DNA of 33,545 nt, taken from positions 1-33,545 of the forward strand of contig NZ_JANCLU010000033.1 in the NCBI RefSeq assembly GCF_024294805.1. Direction: 5' to 3'. Below the pieces are notes generated by a model. That model was given only the letters and a program-made list of their open reading frames with translations. It was not told the DNA's origin and searched no databases. The translations under genes and the position numbers were made by a program. This document shows, piece after piece, positions 25,450-33,545 of this stretch. The first letter of the stretch is position 1; every line of letters begins with the position of its first letter. This DNA comes from Alsobacter ponti (GTDB taxonomy: Bacteria; Pseudomonadota; Alphaproteobacteria; Rhizobiales; Beijerinckiaceae).

Positions 25450-27804
25450 CTAAGCCGCCGGGGCGGGCTTCTGGTGGCCGATGGCGGATTGGGCGGCGGC
25501 GGCGAGGTCGTTGGGGTCGAAGTGCTCGCCGCCCGAGACGCGGACGGTGGGGAAGGCGAACTGGATGCCGCTCTCCTGGAAGGCCTGCTTCAGCATGGCG
25601 TAGGCCTTGCGGCGGATGACGAATTGCTCGCCCGGCCGCGTCATCATCTTGAGGCGCAGCTGGATGGCGTAGTCGCCCATCTGCTCGACGCCCTGCATTT
25701 TCAGGGGCTCGAGGATGTTGGCGCTGAACTCGGGATCGGCCGCCAGCGTCTGCCCGATCTTCTTGACGATCTTGCGCGCCTTCTCGAGGTCGGTGTCGTA
25801 GGTGACGCCGATGGTGAACTTGTCGATCACCCAGTCGCGGCTGAGGTTCTGCACCGCGCCCAGCTCGCCGAACGGCACGGTGGAGATCGGCCCGCGATGG
25901 TGGCGCAGCTTCACGGAGCGGATGGAGAACGACTCCACCGTGCCCCGGTGACTGCCGGCCTGGATGTACTCGCCGACGCGGAAGGCGTCGTCGAGCAGGT
26001 AGAACACGCCGGAGATGATGTCCTTCACCAGCGTCTGCGCGCCGAAGCCGATGGCGATGCCGACGACGCCGGCGCCGGCCAGCAGCGGGCCGATCTGGAT
26101 GCCGAGGGAATCGAGCACGGTGAGCACCGTGATCGCGCCGATGATGACGAGCAGGAAGTTGCGCAGGATCGGCAGCAGCGTGCGCAGGCGCTGGCGGCGG
26201 CGCGCCTCCGGGGAGTCGTCGTGCAGGGGGAGGGCGGGGTCGTCGTCGAGCCGTCCGTCGATCACGGCGCGGATCAGCCGCCAGGCGAGGTCGGCCACCA
26301 GCACGATGATGACGATGCGCACCAGCGCCCGCACCACGCGGGTGAACCCCGTCTCGCCCATGGCGATGTCGTTGAGGTCGACGCCCCAGGCGCGCGCCAG
26401 CACGAGCGCGCCGCCGATGACCAGCAGCAGGCGGATGGCGCGCTCCACCAGCACCGCCCAGGTGATGACGGCGGAATCCTGCGGCTGGCCGGGCTCGTTG
26501 AGCCGCACGACGTTGCGCACGCCGCCGCGCACCAGATTGGCGAGCAGCGGCACGATGGTGAACACGGCGAGCGTGGCGAAAAGGCTCCACAGCTCCATCG
26601 CCGCGAACACCCACATCAGCACGAAGTCGACGGTGAGCACCACGGCGAGGATGCGGCTCACGGGCGGCTCGTCCCGCATCGCCTGGCGCTGCCACAGCGC
26701 CGTGATGAGCAGGCCGATCACCACCGCCCGCCAGCCCATCAGGATGACGTCGCGGGTGATCGCCGGCAGCGCGATGATGCGCAGCACGCTGATCGCCGCC
26801 GCGCCGATGGCGATGGTGGAGACGATGATGAGAAGCCAGCGATACCAGAACACCGCCCGCCGCGTGGTGAGCGGCAGCACGCGGAAATAGTCGTGGCGCG
26901 CGCCGGGCGCGATGAGCACGCGCCCCACCGCGTTGGCGAAGCCGATGGCGACGGTGACGCCGAGCAGGCTGAGCACGATCTCGCGGAACACGGGCGGCCA
27001 CGGGAACAGCAGGAACGCGCCGAGGCTGCCCATCAGGAAGGCGCTCAGCACGTACACCGCCACGGTGAGCCGCATGCCGAACAGCCGCACGCGCTGGCCC
27101 GGCGTCTCGCCCGGAGCGTTCATGATGCGCGTCAGCAGGCCGCGCGCCGACCACCAGGCGAGCTGGCGCGCCAGGAAGCCGCCGCCCGCGAAGACGACGA
27201 AGGCGAGCGCCATCCAGCGCAAATGCAGCCGGTTGCCCATGGCGACGAAGAGATGGAAGGCGGCCGAGATGTCCTCCGGCACGCGCGGCGCGGCCATCAC
27301 CAGGGAGCTCGCCCGGTCGCGCAGCCTGTCCAGCCCCTGGCCGGCCAGCGTGCTCATCTCCGCCGCGGCGGCCGGCAGCGGCGCGCTCGTGGCCGGTTGC
27401 GACGCGGCGGCGGCGGGAGTCGCGGCGGCGGAAGACGTGGCCGGCGCGGCGGCGGCCTCGGCGGGCTTGCCGTCGGTCCCCGCGGGCGGGGCCGCCGACG
27501 GCGCCGGCGTGGCGACCGCCCCGCCGCCGATCTTCGGCATCAGCTGCTCGGTGACGAATCCCCGTCCGGCCTCGGTGTTGGGCACCTCGATGATGACGCG
27601 GATCGGCGGGGCGGACGACGCCGGCGCGGAAGGCGCGACTTGCGCAGCCGGCGCGGGTTCGGCCGCCTGCGCGCCCGGGAACAGCGACAGCAGGCCGCCA
27701 TGCTGCGCCCGCGCCGGGGCGAGGCCGAGCGGGACCGCCGCCAGGAAGGCCATGGCGGCCGTGACGGCGAGGGCGGCGCGGCGAAGGCGTGTCGAGCGGG
27801 TCAT
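25450..27804 (-). CDS. Large MscS-type mechanosensitive channel
   Basis: A 784-residue protein with a cleavable signal peptide, a long Ala/Pro-rich periplasmic region (about 40-160), many membrane spans and a C-terminal MscS core. The pore-lining TM3 region reads LLAGAGVVGIAIGFGAQTLVKDIISGVF, followed by FRVGEYIQAGSHRGTVESFSIRSVKLR, PFGELGAVQNLSRDW and the C-terminal beta/alpha domain. The size resembles E. coli YbiO more than the 286-residue MscS. It releases solutes during osmotic downshock. The ATG lies 109 bases after the acetyltransferase gene on the same strand, with a short GGCTCC/GGAGCC hairpin in the gap. Its stop adjoins the repeat element. Confidence 0.92.
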   Translation of the reverse strand: MTRSTRLRRAALAVTAAMAFLAAVPLGLAPARAQHGGLLSLFPGAQAAEPAPAAQVAPSAPASSAPPIRVIIEVPNTEAGRGFVTEQLMPKIGGGAVATPAPSAAPPAGTDGKPAEAAAAPATSSAAATPAAAASQPATSAPLPAAAAEMSTLAGQGLDRLRDRASSLVMAAPRVPEDISAAFHLFVAMGNRLHLRWMALAFVVFAGGGFLARQLAWWSARGLLTRIMNAPGETPGQRVRLFGMRLTVAVYVLSAFLMGSLGAFLLFPWPPVFREIVLSLLGVTVAIGFANAVGRVLIAPGARHDYFRVLPLTTRRAVFWYRWLLIIVSTIAIGAAAISVLRIIALPAITRDVILMGWRAVVIGLLITALWQRQAMRDEPPVSRILAVVLTVDFVLMWVFAAMELWSLFATLAVFTIVPLLANLVRGGVRNVVRLNEPGQPQDSAVITWAVLVERAIRLLLVIGGALVLARAWGVDLNDIAMGETGFTRVVRALVRIVIIVLVADLAWRLIRAVIDGRLDDDPALPLHDDSPEARRRQRLRTLLPILRNFLLVIIGAITVLTVLDSLGIQIGPLLAGAGVVGIAIGFGAQTLVKDIISGVFYLLDDAFRVGEYIQAGSHRGTVESFSIRSVKLRHHRGPISTVPFGELGAVQNLSRDWVIDKFTIGVTYDTDLEKARKIVKKIGQTLAADPEFSANILEPLKMQGVEQMGDYAIQLRLKMMTRPGEQFVIRRKAYAMLKQAFQESGIQFAFPTVRVSGGEHFDPNDLAAAAQSAIGHQKPAPAA

Positions 27805-27913
27805 GTTGCACCGGGTCCGCGTCGGCTCCCCGGCAAGCGGAGCCTGGGCGGGCGTTGGGGTTGCGCCCCGATGTACGCCGTCCCGGCCCGTTCGGAAAGC
27901 CGCTCGCGAGAAG

Positions 27914-28402
27914 TTAATCGGCTCGCGGCCGGCCTTCCAGCGCGCGCCGGGCCGGCTCGGACAGGTCGGGGGAGAGCCACGACACCGCGCGCCAAGGCCC
28001 GAGCTCGTTGACGCCGCCCTCGCCCACCGTCCAGCCCATGCGCGTGTAGAAGGCGAGCGCGTTGAGGTTGCCGGACTGGCATTTCAGCCAGCCCCACGAC
28101 CCGAACTGGCGTTCGGCGTGGCGCAGCAGCGCCGCCCCGATGCCGCGCCGGTGCATCGCGGGGTCGACGAACAGCAGGTGGATGAAGTGGTCCGGCGTCC
28201 AGATGGACAGGAAGCCCCGCACCTCGCCGGCCTCCTCGGCCACGAACACGGCTTCGCCGCGCGAGTCGCGCGCGAACTCGTCGTCCGTGAACATGTCGGG
28301 CGGGCACCACGAGAACGCCACCCGGCGCGCCTCGACATAGATGCGGGCGCAGGCCGGCGCGTCGGCCGGCCGGAACGGGCGGATCGTGAGGGTCTCGCTC
28401 AT
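27914..28402 (-). CDS. GNAT-family N-acetyltransferase
   Basis: A 162-residue protein beginning MSETLTIRPFRPADAPACAR, with the acetyl-CoA binding signature LLFVDPAMHRRGIGAALLRHA and the late motif NLNALAFYTRMGWT typical of GNAT enzymes. Substrate unknown. I prefer ATG 28402. GTG 28429 would add nine residues without family likeness. Divergent from the DMT permease gene. Confidence 0.88.
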   Translation of the reverse strand: MSETLTIRPFRPADAPACARIYVEARRVAFSWCPPDMFTDDEFARDSRGEAVFVAEEAGEVRGFLSIWTPDHFIHLLFVDPAMHRRGIGAALLRHAERQFGSWGWLKCQSGNLNALAFYTRMGWTVGEGGVNELGPWRAVSWLSPDLSEPARRALEGRPRAD

Positions 28403-28593
28403 CGCCGTCGACGATTCCAGCCCCGCCACGGCGCGTCAACATCGCGCACCCGGCCCGGCGCAATGCGACCATGCAGGAGAACATGGGGAAGCGGTCGACG
28501 AAGCAGCCGGCGCAAGTTATTCCTCGATGTCGGCAACCCCCGACGCAAGCGCTCGCGACAGAGGGGGAATCCCCAACAGGCGAGGTGACGCGG

Positions 28594-29529
28594 GTGTCGA
28601 GGGAACAGCCTGCCGTGGCGATGGAGCCCGAGCGGCGCGCGTCGACGTTGAAAGGCATCGCCTTCGCGCTCGGCGCCTATTTCTTCTTCGCCACCTCCGA
28701 CGCCCTGATGAAGGCCGTGGTGGGCGCCTACTCCACCTTCCAGCTCATCCCCATGCAGGTCGCCTTCGCCATCATCCCGGTGATGGCGATGGTGCTGCGC
28801 GACGGCGGCTTCCGCCTGCCGCGAAACGGCAATCTCGGGCTGGTGGCGCTGCGCGGCGCGCTGTCGGGGCTGGGCGCGATCTTCGGCCTCTACGCCTTCC
28901 GCCATCTGCCGCTGGCCGACGTCTACGCGCTGGCCTTCTGCGCGCCGCTGCTCGTCACCGTCATGGCCATCCCGATCCTCGGCGAGAAGGTGGGCGCGCG
29001 CCGCTGGGCGGCGGCGACGGTCGGCTTCGTCGGCGTGCTGGTGATGGTGCGCCCCGGCTTCCAGGAGCTGTCGCTGGGCCATGGGGCGGCGCTGCTGACG
29101 GCGTTCTCCGGCGCGGCGACGCTGCTGATCATGCGCCATTTGCGCGGCATCGAGTCCGCCTCCACCATGGCGAGCGCGGTGATGCTGGGGCTGCTGGCGG
29201 TGAGCCTGCCGGTCGTGCCCTTCGTGTGGCGCGCGCCCGCGCTGGCCGATGTCGGCGCGCTGGCGCTGTCGGGGCTGCTGATGGGATCGGCGCAGTTCCT
29301 GATGCTGCGCGCGCTCAGCCACGCCTCGGCGGCGGCGGTGGCGCCGATGCAGTACACGATGATGGTGTGGGGCGTGCTCTACGGCATGTTCGTGTTCGGC
29401 AACCCGCTGAACGTGTGGGTGGTGGCCGGCTGCGCCATCGTAATGGCGTCGAGCCTCTACACCATGCACCGCGAGCGCAAGCTCGGCATCGCCCGGCGCG
29501 CCGCCGAGCAGGCGCAGCCGCGCCCGTGA
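28594..29529 (+). CDS. DMT/EamA-family membrane transporter
   Basis: A permease of about 311 residues with ten predicted spans in two EamA repeats, including ALGAYFFFATSDALMKAVVG, FRHLPLADVYALAFCAPLLV, PILGEKVGARRW and ASAAAVAPMQYTMMVWGVLYG. Such carriers export metabolites or amino acids; the substrate is not evident. I choose GTG 28594 because GAGGT lies 7 bases upstream and the length then fits the family. ATG 28621 (MEPERRAST) and ATG 28471 are alternatives; the latter adds a hydrophilic stretch unusual for the family. Confidence 0.88.
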   Translation: MSREQPAVAMEPERRASTLKGIAFALGAYFFFATSDALMKAVVGAYSTFQLIPMQVAFAIIPVMAMVLRDGGFRLPRNGNLGLVALRGALSGLGAIFGLYAFRHLPLADVYALAFCAPLLVTVMAIPILGEKVGARRWAAATVGFVGVLVMVRPGFQELSLGHGAALLTAFSGAATLLIMRHLRGIESASTMASAVMLGLLAVSLPVVPFVWRAPALADVGALALSGLLMGSAQFLMLRALSHASAAAVAPMQYTMMVWGVLYGMFVFGNPLNVWVVAGCAIVMASSLYTMHRERKLGIARRAAEQAQPRP

Positions 29530-29530
29530 C

Positions 29531-29562
29531 GAAAAACCCGCGCCCCGGGAATGGGGCGCGGG
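29531..29562 (-). terminator. Intrinsic terminator of dctA
   Basis: CCCGCGCCCC (29537-29546) and GGGGCGCGGG (29553-29562) form a perfect 10-bp stem with a 6-base loop. Read on the - strand the stem is followed by TTTTTC, a standard rho-independent terminator about 40 bases after the dctA stop. It may also block + strand read-through from the permease, although no T-tract follows on that side. Confidence 0.8.
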
Positions 29563-29603
29563 CGAGAGCGGGCGAGGGTCGTGGAATTTTGGGGCGGCGC
29601 GCC

Positions 29604-30965
29604 TCAGGGGGTGCGCGCCATGTGGGCCTCCTGCTGGTCCAGCACCGCCTCCGGCTCGTCGGCCTCCAGGTCGGTCTCGGACGTCAGCACGTGGTTCAGC
29701 CGCGCCGTGTCCAGCTCGCCGCACCACTTGGCGACGACCAGCGTGGCGACGCCGTTGCCGACCAGGTTGGTGAGGGCGCGCGCCTCCGACATGAAGCGGT
29801 CGATGCCCAGGATCAGCGCCAGGCCGGCCACCGGCACGTTGCCCACCGCCGACAGCGTCGCCGCCAGCACGATGAAGCCCGAGCCGGTGACGCCCGCCGC
29901 GCCCTTCGAGGTCAGCAGCAGCACGACCAGCAGGGTGAGCTGGTGGCCGATGTCGAGCGGGGTGTCGGTGGCCTGGGCGATGAACACCGCCGCCAGCGTG
30001 AGGTAGATCGAGGTGCCGTCGAGGTTGAACGAATAGCCCGTGGGGATGACGAGGCCGACCACGGACTTGTCCGCGCCGGCGTTCTCCATCTTGGCGATCA
30101 TGCGCGGCAGCGCCGCCTCGGAGGACGAGGTGCCGAGCACGATCAGCAGCTCCTCCTTGATGTAGGCGACGAAGCGGAAGATCGAGAAGCCGTGCCACCA
30201 GGCGATGGCCCCCAGCACGCCGAACACGAACAGCAGGCAGGTGGCGTAGAACGTGCCCATCAGCCAGGCGAGCGAGGTCAGCGTGCCGATGCCGTACTTG
30301 CCGATGGTGAACGCCATCGCGCCGAACGCGCCGATCGGGGCCACCTTCATGATGATGCCGACGACGCCGAAGAAGACGTGCGAGGTCTTCTCGATGAAGT
30401 CGAACACCAGTGTGCCGCGCCCGCCGAACCGGTGCAGCGCGAAGCCGAACAGCACCGCGAAGAACAGCACCTGCAGGATCTCGCCCTTGGCGAAGGCGTC
30501 GACCACGGTGGAGGGGATGATGTTCATCAGGAAGTCGGCCGTGGAGCCGAGCGCGCCGGGCTTGGCGTAGCTCTCGACCGCCTTCATGTCGGCGGCGGAG
30601 GGGGCGGCGTGCATGCCCGCGCCGGGCTGCACCACGTTGACGATGATGAGGCCGATGATCAGCGACAGCGTGCTGACGATCTCGAAATAGAGCAGCGCCA
30701 GCGCGCCGGTCTTGCCGACCTTCTTCATGTCCTCCATGCCGGCGATGCCGATCACCACCGTGCAGAAGATGACCGGCGCGATGATCATCTTGATGAGCTT
30801 GATGAAAGCGTCGCCCAGCGGCTTCATCGCCTCGCCCGTGTGGGGGTAGAAATGCCCCAGCAGGATGCCGATGACGATGGCGGTGAGGACCTGGAAATAA
30901 AGGTGCGTCCAAATGGGTTTGCGGCCGGCCCTGACCGGCGCGGCGACCTCGGATGTGCTGGTCAT
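29604..30965 (-). CDS. dctA: C4-dicarboxylate/cation symporter DctA
   Basis: A 453-residue member of the dicarboxylate/amino acid:cation symporter family, importing succinate, fumarate and malate with protons or sodium. Diagnostic parts are [19 protein letters not shown], the re-entrant loop serine motif [46 protein letters not shown] and [19 protein letters not shown]. Length and motifs match rhizobial DctA closely. Its ATG has GGGAGA just upstream. A sigma-54-like promoter lies about 50 bases upstream. The usual dctBD regulators are not in the window. Confidence 0.96.
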   Translation of the reverse strand: MTSTSEVAAPVRAGRKPIWTHLYFQVLTAIVIGILLGHFYPHTGEAMKPLGDAFIKLIKMIIAPVIFCTVVIGIAGMEDMKKVGKTGALALLYFEIVSTLSLIIGLIIVNVVQPGAGMHAAPSAADMKAVESYAKPGALGSTADFLMNIIPSTVVDAFAKGEILQVLFFAVLFGFALHRFGGRGTLVFDFIEKTSHVFFGVVGIIMKVAPIGAFGAMAFTIGKYGIGTLTSLAWLMGTFYATCLLFVFGVLGAIAWWHGFSIFRFVAYIKEELLIVLGTSSSEAALPRMIAKMENAGADKSVVGLVIPTGYSFNLDGTSIYLTLAAVFIAQATDTPLDIGHQLTLLVVLLLTSKGAAGVTGSGFIVLAATLSAVGNVPVAGLALILGIDRFMSEARALTNLVGNGVATLVVAKWCGELDTARLNHVLTSETDLEADEPEAVLDQQEAHMARTP

Positions 30966-31012
30966 GTCAAATCTCCCGCGGGGGTGAGCCGGAACGGCCG
31001 CCTCCCGCGCCC

Positions 31013-31031
31013 GCGCACCGGTAAAGCCAGG
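31013..31031 (-). promoter_or_regulatory. dctA: Candidate sigma-54 promoter of dctA
   Basis: On the - strand CCTGGCTTTACCGGTGCGC keeps the invariant GG-N10-GC spacing of sigma-54 promoters (TGGC at 31029-31026, GC at 31016-31015). The start of transcription would be near 31004, giving a leader of about 40 bases. Rhizobial dctA genes are known to need sigma-54 and DctD. The flanking bases match the consensus only partly. Upstream, a 7-bp hairpin (31075-31093) also lies in the gap. Confidence 0.4.
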
Positions 31032-31181
31032 CCCGGCGCGCGTCGAGCGGAGAATCAGAGCGTTCCTGCCCGGAAGGGCGGATGTTCCGCCCTCCTCGCC
31101 ACAGTACGACTCGAAAACCGGAAATGATCAAACGCGAAAGCGTCGCGGCCCGCCAAGCCCCGCGCCGGTCCCCGAACGCGG

Positions 31182-31208
31182 AAAGGGCCGCCCCTTGCGG
31201 GACGGCCC
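31182..31208 (-). terminator. Terminator-like GCAA-capped hairpin after the 23-codon ORF
   Basis: On the - strand GGGCCGTCCC (31208-31199) pairs with GGGGCGGCCC (31194-31185) with one G.U pair, closed by a GCAA tetraloop and followed by TTTCC. A similar hairpin, CGCGGTCC-GCAAG-GGGCCGCG, lies just before it (about 31225-31246). Together they end the short transcript that carries the tiny ORF. Confidence 0.6.
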
Positions 31209-31264
31209 CCTCCGTTTCCATGCCGCGGCCCCTTGCGGACCGCGAGCCGAAGCTCCGGCGTCGC

Positions 31265-31336
31265 CTACGCGGCGCGGCCCTCGACGAGGGTCCAGGTCGC
31301 GAGCGCGGACGACCGCGGCTGAATCAGATGAGACAC
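31265..31336 (-). CDS. 23-residue ORF with full-length Shine-Dalgarno sequence
   Basis: A GTG-initiated frame begins [17 protein letters not shown] and ends VEGRAA. Its ribosome site AAGGAGGTGATCC (31350-31338) is fully complementary to the 16S rRNA 3' end, with ideal spacing. Such complete complementarity is rare and implies selection for ribosome binding. A promoter-like TTGAAA-N18-TATGCT lies upstream and terminator-like hairpins downstream, so the unit looks like a small mRNA of about 180 bases. The peptide has no membrane span or runs of one amino acid, so it is not an evident attenuator leader. Function unknown. It lies upstream of dctA on the same strand, but the hairpins separate the two. 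Confidence 0.65.
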   Translation of the reverse strand: MSHLIQPRSSALATWTLVEGRAA

Positions 31337-31370
31337 TGGATCACCTCCTTTCGTTGATTGCGGATGCCCG

Positions 31371-31400
31371 AGCATAGGGGCAAGCCGGCGCGGCTTTCAA
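31371..31400 (-). promoter_or_regulatory. Sigma-70-like promoter of the tiny ORF
   Basis: On the - strand TTGAAA (31400-31395) and TATGCT (31376-31371) are separated by 18 bases. The transcript would start near 31364, about 28 bases before the GTG. The -35 box overlaps the stop codon of the 60-residue protein gene. Confidence 0.5.
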
Positions 31401-31579
31401 GCGTCGTCTGCGCCCTGGGCGGGCGCGGCGGGCGGGCCGGCCTCGTCCGGGGAGGGCGCGCCCGACGGCGCGTCGCGCCGGGCCCGCTCGCGCGCCTTGC
31501 GGCGCTTCAGGTTCTCGCGCAGGGCCGCCGCCAGCCTCTGGCGGCGCGCCGTCTCGCTCTCGTTGCGTTCGCCCGTCAT
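31397..31579 (-). CDS. Small basic alphaproteobacterial protein (60 residues)
   Basis: ATG 31579 gives a protein with a charged helical core, [20 protein letters not shown], followed by a Pro/Ala-rich tail ending GADDA. I have the impression that similar small Arg/Lys-rich proteins with an RLAxALRxNLxRRKAQ-like core are common in Rhizobiales, without known function. An in-frame ATG at 31627 would add 16 Arg-rich residues, which I consider unlikely. It diverges from hemA. Confidence 0.6.
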   Translation of the reverse strand: MTGERNESETARRQRLAAALRENLKRRKARERARRDAPSGAPSPDEAGPPAAPAQGADDA

Positions 31580-31787
31580 GCCCCTTGGTCCTTCGTCCCG
31601 CTCGACGGCGCGCCGCGCCGCCGCCATCCTGAAGCGCGGCCTTCAAACCGCCCGCTTCGTCCGCAATCACCCGGGTCGGCGACGCGGCCCGGTTCGTGCT
31701 AGTGTCGTCGTGGCCGGCGGTCCGGCCCCGCGCGGCGGCTTCGCCTCGCGTGTCTTCATTAACCGTGCGTGCGGCAGAATTCCTCTC

Positions 31788-33023
31788 ATGGATTACCAAC
31801 GTTTTTTCGCCGATGCTCTCGCCACACTCAAGGCCGAGCGGCGCTATCGCGTTTTCGCCGACATCGAACGTCAGGCCGGGCGCTTCCCCCACGCCGTGCG
31901 CCACACGCCGGCGGGCCCCGTCCCGGTGGTGATCTGGTGCTCCAACGACTATCTCGGCATGGGCCAGCACCCGGACGTGGTGGAGGCGATGGCGCAGACG
32001 GCCCGGCGCATGGGCGCGGGGGCGGGCGGCACGCGCAACATCTCCGGCACGCACCACCCCATCGTGGGGCTCGAGGCCGAGCTGGCCGACCTGCACCGCA
32101 AGCAGGCGGCGCTGGTCTTCACCTCCGGCTACGTGTCGAACGCCACCGGCATCGCCACCATCGCCAGGCTGCTGCCGGATTGCCTGATTCTGTCCGACAG
32201 CCTCAACCACGCCTCGATGATCGAGGGCGTGCGCTATTCCGGCGCGGCGCGCGCCGTGTTCCGCCACAACGACATGGCGCATCTGGAGGACCTGCTGCGC
32301 AACGCCGGGCGCGAGCGGCCGAAGCTGATCGTGTTCGAGAGCGTCTATTCGATGGACGGCGACATCGCCCCCATCGGCCGCGTCTGCGACCTCGCCGAGC
32401 GCTACGGCGCGATGACCTATATCGACGAGGTCCACGCGGTTGGCCTGTACGGCCCGCGCGGCGCGGGCGTGGCCGAGCGCGACGGCGAGATGGGCCGCAT
32501 CGACGTCATCGAGGGCACGCTGGGCAAGGCCTTCGGCTGCGTCGGCGGCTACATCGCCTCCACCGAGGCGGTGGTGGACGCGGTGCGCTCGCACGCGCCG
32601 GGCTTCATCTTCACCACCACGCTGCCGCCCGCCGTGGCGGCCGCCGCGACGGCCTCGGTGCGCCACCTCAAGGCCTCGCAGGCCGAGCGCGAGGCGCAGC
32701 GCCGCCAGGTGGCGCGCACCAAGGCGGCGCTCGCCGCCGCCGGTCTGCCGGTGCTGGAGACGCCGACTCACATCGTGCCGCTGATGGTGCGCGACCCCGA
32801 GCTGGTGAAGGCGGCGTCGGACCGGCTGCTGGAGCGCCACGGCCTCTACATCCAGCCGATCAACTTCCCCACCGTGCCGCGCGGCACGGAGCGCCTGCGC
32901 ATCACCCCGACGCCCTTCCACGACGACGCCCTGATCGCCGGCCTCGCCGACGCGCTGGTCGAGACCTGGACCCACCTCGGCCTCCCCTTCGAGCCCCAGG
33001 CCGCCGTCACCGCCGCCGAGTGA
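31788..33023 (+). CDS. hemA: 5-aminolevulinate synthase
   Basis: A 411-residue pyridoxal-phosphate enzyme that condenses glycine and succinyl-CoA to 5-aminolevulinate, the first step of heme synthesis in alphaproteobacteria (C4 pathway). Motifs are [72 protein letters not shown] and the cofactor lysine Lys247 in [14 protein letters not shown]. Length fits the family (about 405). ATG 31788 matches the conserved N-terminus. The ribosome site is weak (GGCAGA). I see no FNR-type TTGAT-N4-ATCAA box in the upstream 160 bases. Confidence 0.97.
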   Translation: MDYQRFFADALATLKAERRYRVFADIERQAGRFPHAVRHTPAGPVPVVIWCSNDYLGMGQHPDVVEAMAQTARRMGAGAGGTRNISGTHHPIVGLEAELADLHRKQAALVFTSGYVSNATGIATIARLLPDCLILSDSLNHASMIEGVRYSGAARAVFRHNDMAHLEDLLRNAGRERPKLIVFESVYSMDGDIAPIGRVCDLAERYGAMTYIDEVHAVGLYGPRGAGVAERDGEMGRIDVIEGTLGKAFGCVGGYIASTEAVVDAVRSHAPGFIFTTTLPPAVAAAATASVRHLKASQAEREAQRRQVARTKAALAAAGLPVLETPTHIVPLMVRDPELVKAASDRLLERHGLYIQPINFPTVPRGTERLRITPTPFHDDALIAGLADALVETWTHLGLPFEPQAAVTAAE

Positions 33024-33087
33024 GGCGGCGGGGGGGAGGGCAGCCTTCGCTCACCCCCGTTCCAGGAGCCGTTGATTCGATGAAAAG

Positions 33088-33545
33088 GGCGGGCTCTCGC
33101 CCGCCCCGTTCCCGGAACCCCGCAGCGACAGCGCCAAGGGCGGACGCCAGTCCGCCCGTTCCCGGAACCCCGGAGCAACAGCGCCAAGGGCGGACGTCAG
33201 TCCGCCCGTTCCCGGAACCCCGCAGCGCCAGCGGAGGGGTGTCCGGGAGCCAGCGCATGGATGCTGCCGCGAAGCGGAGCTTCATGAGCCTTTTCGCAAG
33301 GACGCGCTGACGCGCGACATATCGCGCTAGGCCCCGGATGCGGTTCCGCTGTCGCTCCACCGCTCCGGGGACGGGCGGGCCGTGGGCCCGCAACGGCAAA
33401 GGCAGGCTCCGCCGCCTCCCGTTACCGGAACCCCGGAGCGCCAGCGCAAAAGGGCGGACGTCAGACCGCCCGTTCCCGGAACCCCGCAGCGACAGCGCAA
33501 AGGGCGGACGCCAGTCCGCCCGTCCCGTTCCCGGAACCCCGCAGC
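33088..33545. repeat. Dispersed hairpin-rich repeat, copy 2, with tandem 50-base units
   Basis: Hairpin units GGGCGGAC-loop-GTCCGCCC start at 33088 (variant GGGCGGGC/GCCCGCCC), 33139, 33189, 33453 and 33503, with a degenerate one near 33403. Each is followed by GTTCCCGGAACCCC and a G(C/G)AGCG-type end, giving a period of 50-51 bases. Between 33235 and about 33400 lies the same core as in the copy at 25300-25445, including GTGTCCGGGAGCCAGCGCATGG and GACGCGCTGACGCGCGACAT. The array runs off the end of the window. No gene is supported after hemA, and the first hairpin may also end the hemA transcript. Confidence 0.8.

Noticed and set aside
25333-28011. An 892-codon + strand frame over the MscS-type gene
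   Set aside because: Shadow frame rich in His, Gln and Arg. The - strand frame has a signal peptide and MscS motifs.
31335-31352. The sequence GGATCACCTCCTTTC read on the + strand as a 16S rRNA 3' end
   Set aside because: It matches the rRNA tail, but no other rRNA sequence is present upstream. On the - strand it is a Shine-Dalgarno sequence before a small ORF, which explains it better.
33007-33399. Short frames within the terminal repeat array
   Set aside because: They translate the repeated hairpin units and recur in both copies; no ribosome site or domain.

Overview
The window is high-GC DNA (roughly 70% by eye) whose codon use, C4-pathway 5-aminolevulinate synthase (hemA), DctA and L,D-transpeptidase point to an alphaproteobacterium, most likely Hyphomicrobiales (Rhizobiales). 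I cannot resolve the genus. No rRNA, tRNA, CRISPR array, transposase or phage gene is visible. Most of the window looks like ordinary chromosome.

Region A (1-1299) is the 3' part of a gene for a protein with an extreme glycine-rich C-terminal tail. Region B (1535-8986) is the most interesting part: two convergent gene sets that together look like a cell-envelope acylation machine. The + strand encodes an AMP-forming acid ligase with a fused acyl carrier domain, a 34-residue membrane microprotein, an MBOAT acyltransferase and a 45-residue microprotein ending in F-T-Y-M-R-L. That ending resembles the C-terminal acyl-shuttle hexapeptide of DltX. The - strand encodes a three-domain adenylation/carrier/condensation synthetase followed by a membrane-anchored SGNH-type protein (DltD/AlgJ-like role). 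The two sets meet tail to tail with 4 bases between stop codons. In the working model, the ligase loads its carrier, MBOAT moves the acyl group across the membrane to the microprotein tyrosine, and the SGNH protein passes it to an envelope target. The synthetase makes or extends the acyl donor or its acceptor.

Region C (9077-20291): a VOC-family dioxygenase gene diverges from a compact operon of an IclR regulator, a fused hydantoinase/5-oxoprolinase A+B protein and a complete peptide-type ABC importer (binding protein, two permeases, two ATPases). This looks like uptake and ring opening of a cyclic amide such as 5-oxoproline or a hydantoin.

Region D (20303-28402) holds housekeeping and envelope genes: an aldose epimerase-like protein, a lipoprotein L,D-transpeptidase, a DUF1993 protein, a proline-rich exported protein, an S10 carboxypeptidase, a large MscS-type channel and a GNAT acetyltransferase. 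Region E (28594-33023) holds a DMT permease, DctA with a hairpin terminator and a possible sigma-54 promoter, a tiny 23-codon ORF with a full-length Shine-Dalgarno sequence and its own apparent promoter and terminator, a 60-residue basic protein and hemA. A dispersed hairpin-rich repeat occurs downstream of the S10 peptidase gene (about 25208-25449) and downstream of hemA (33088 to the window end), where its 50-base unit is tandemly amplified.
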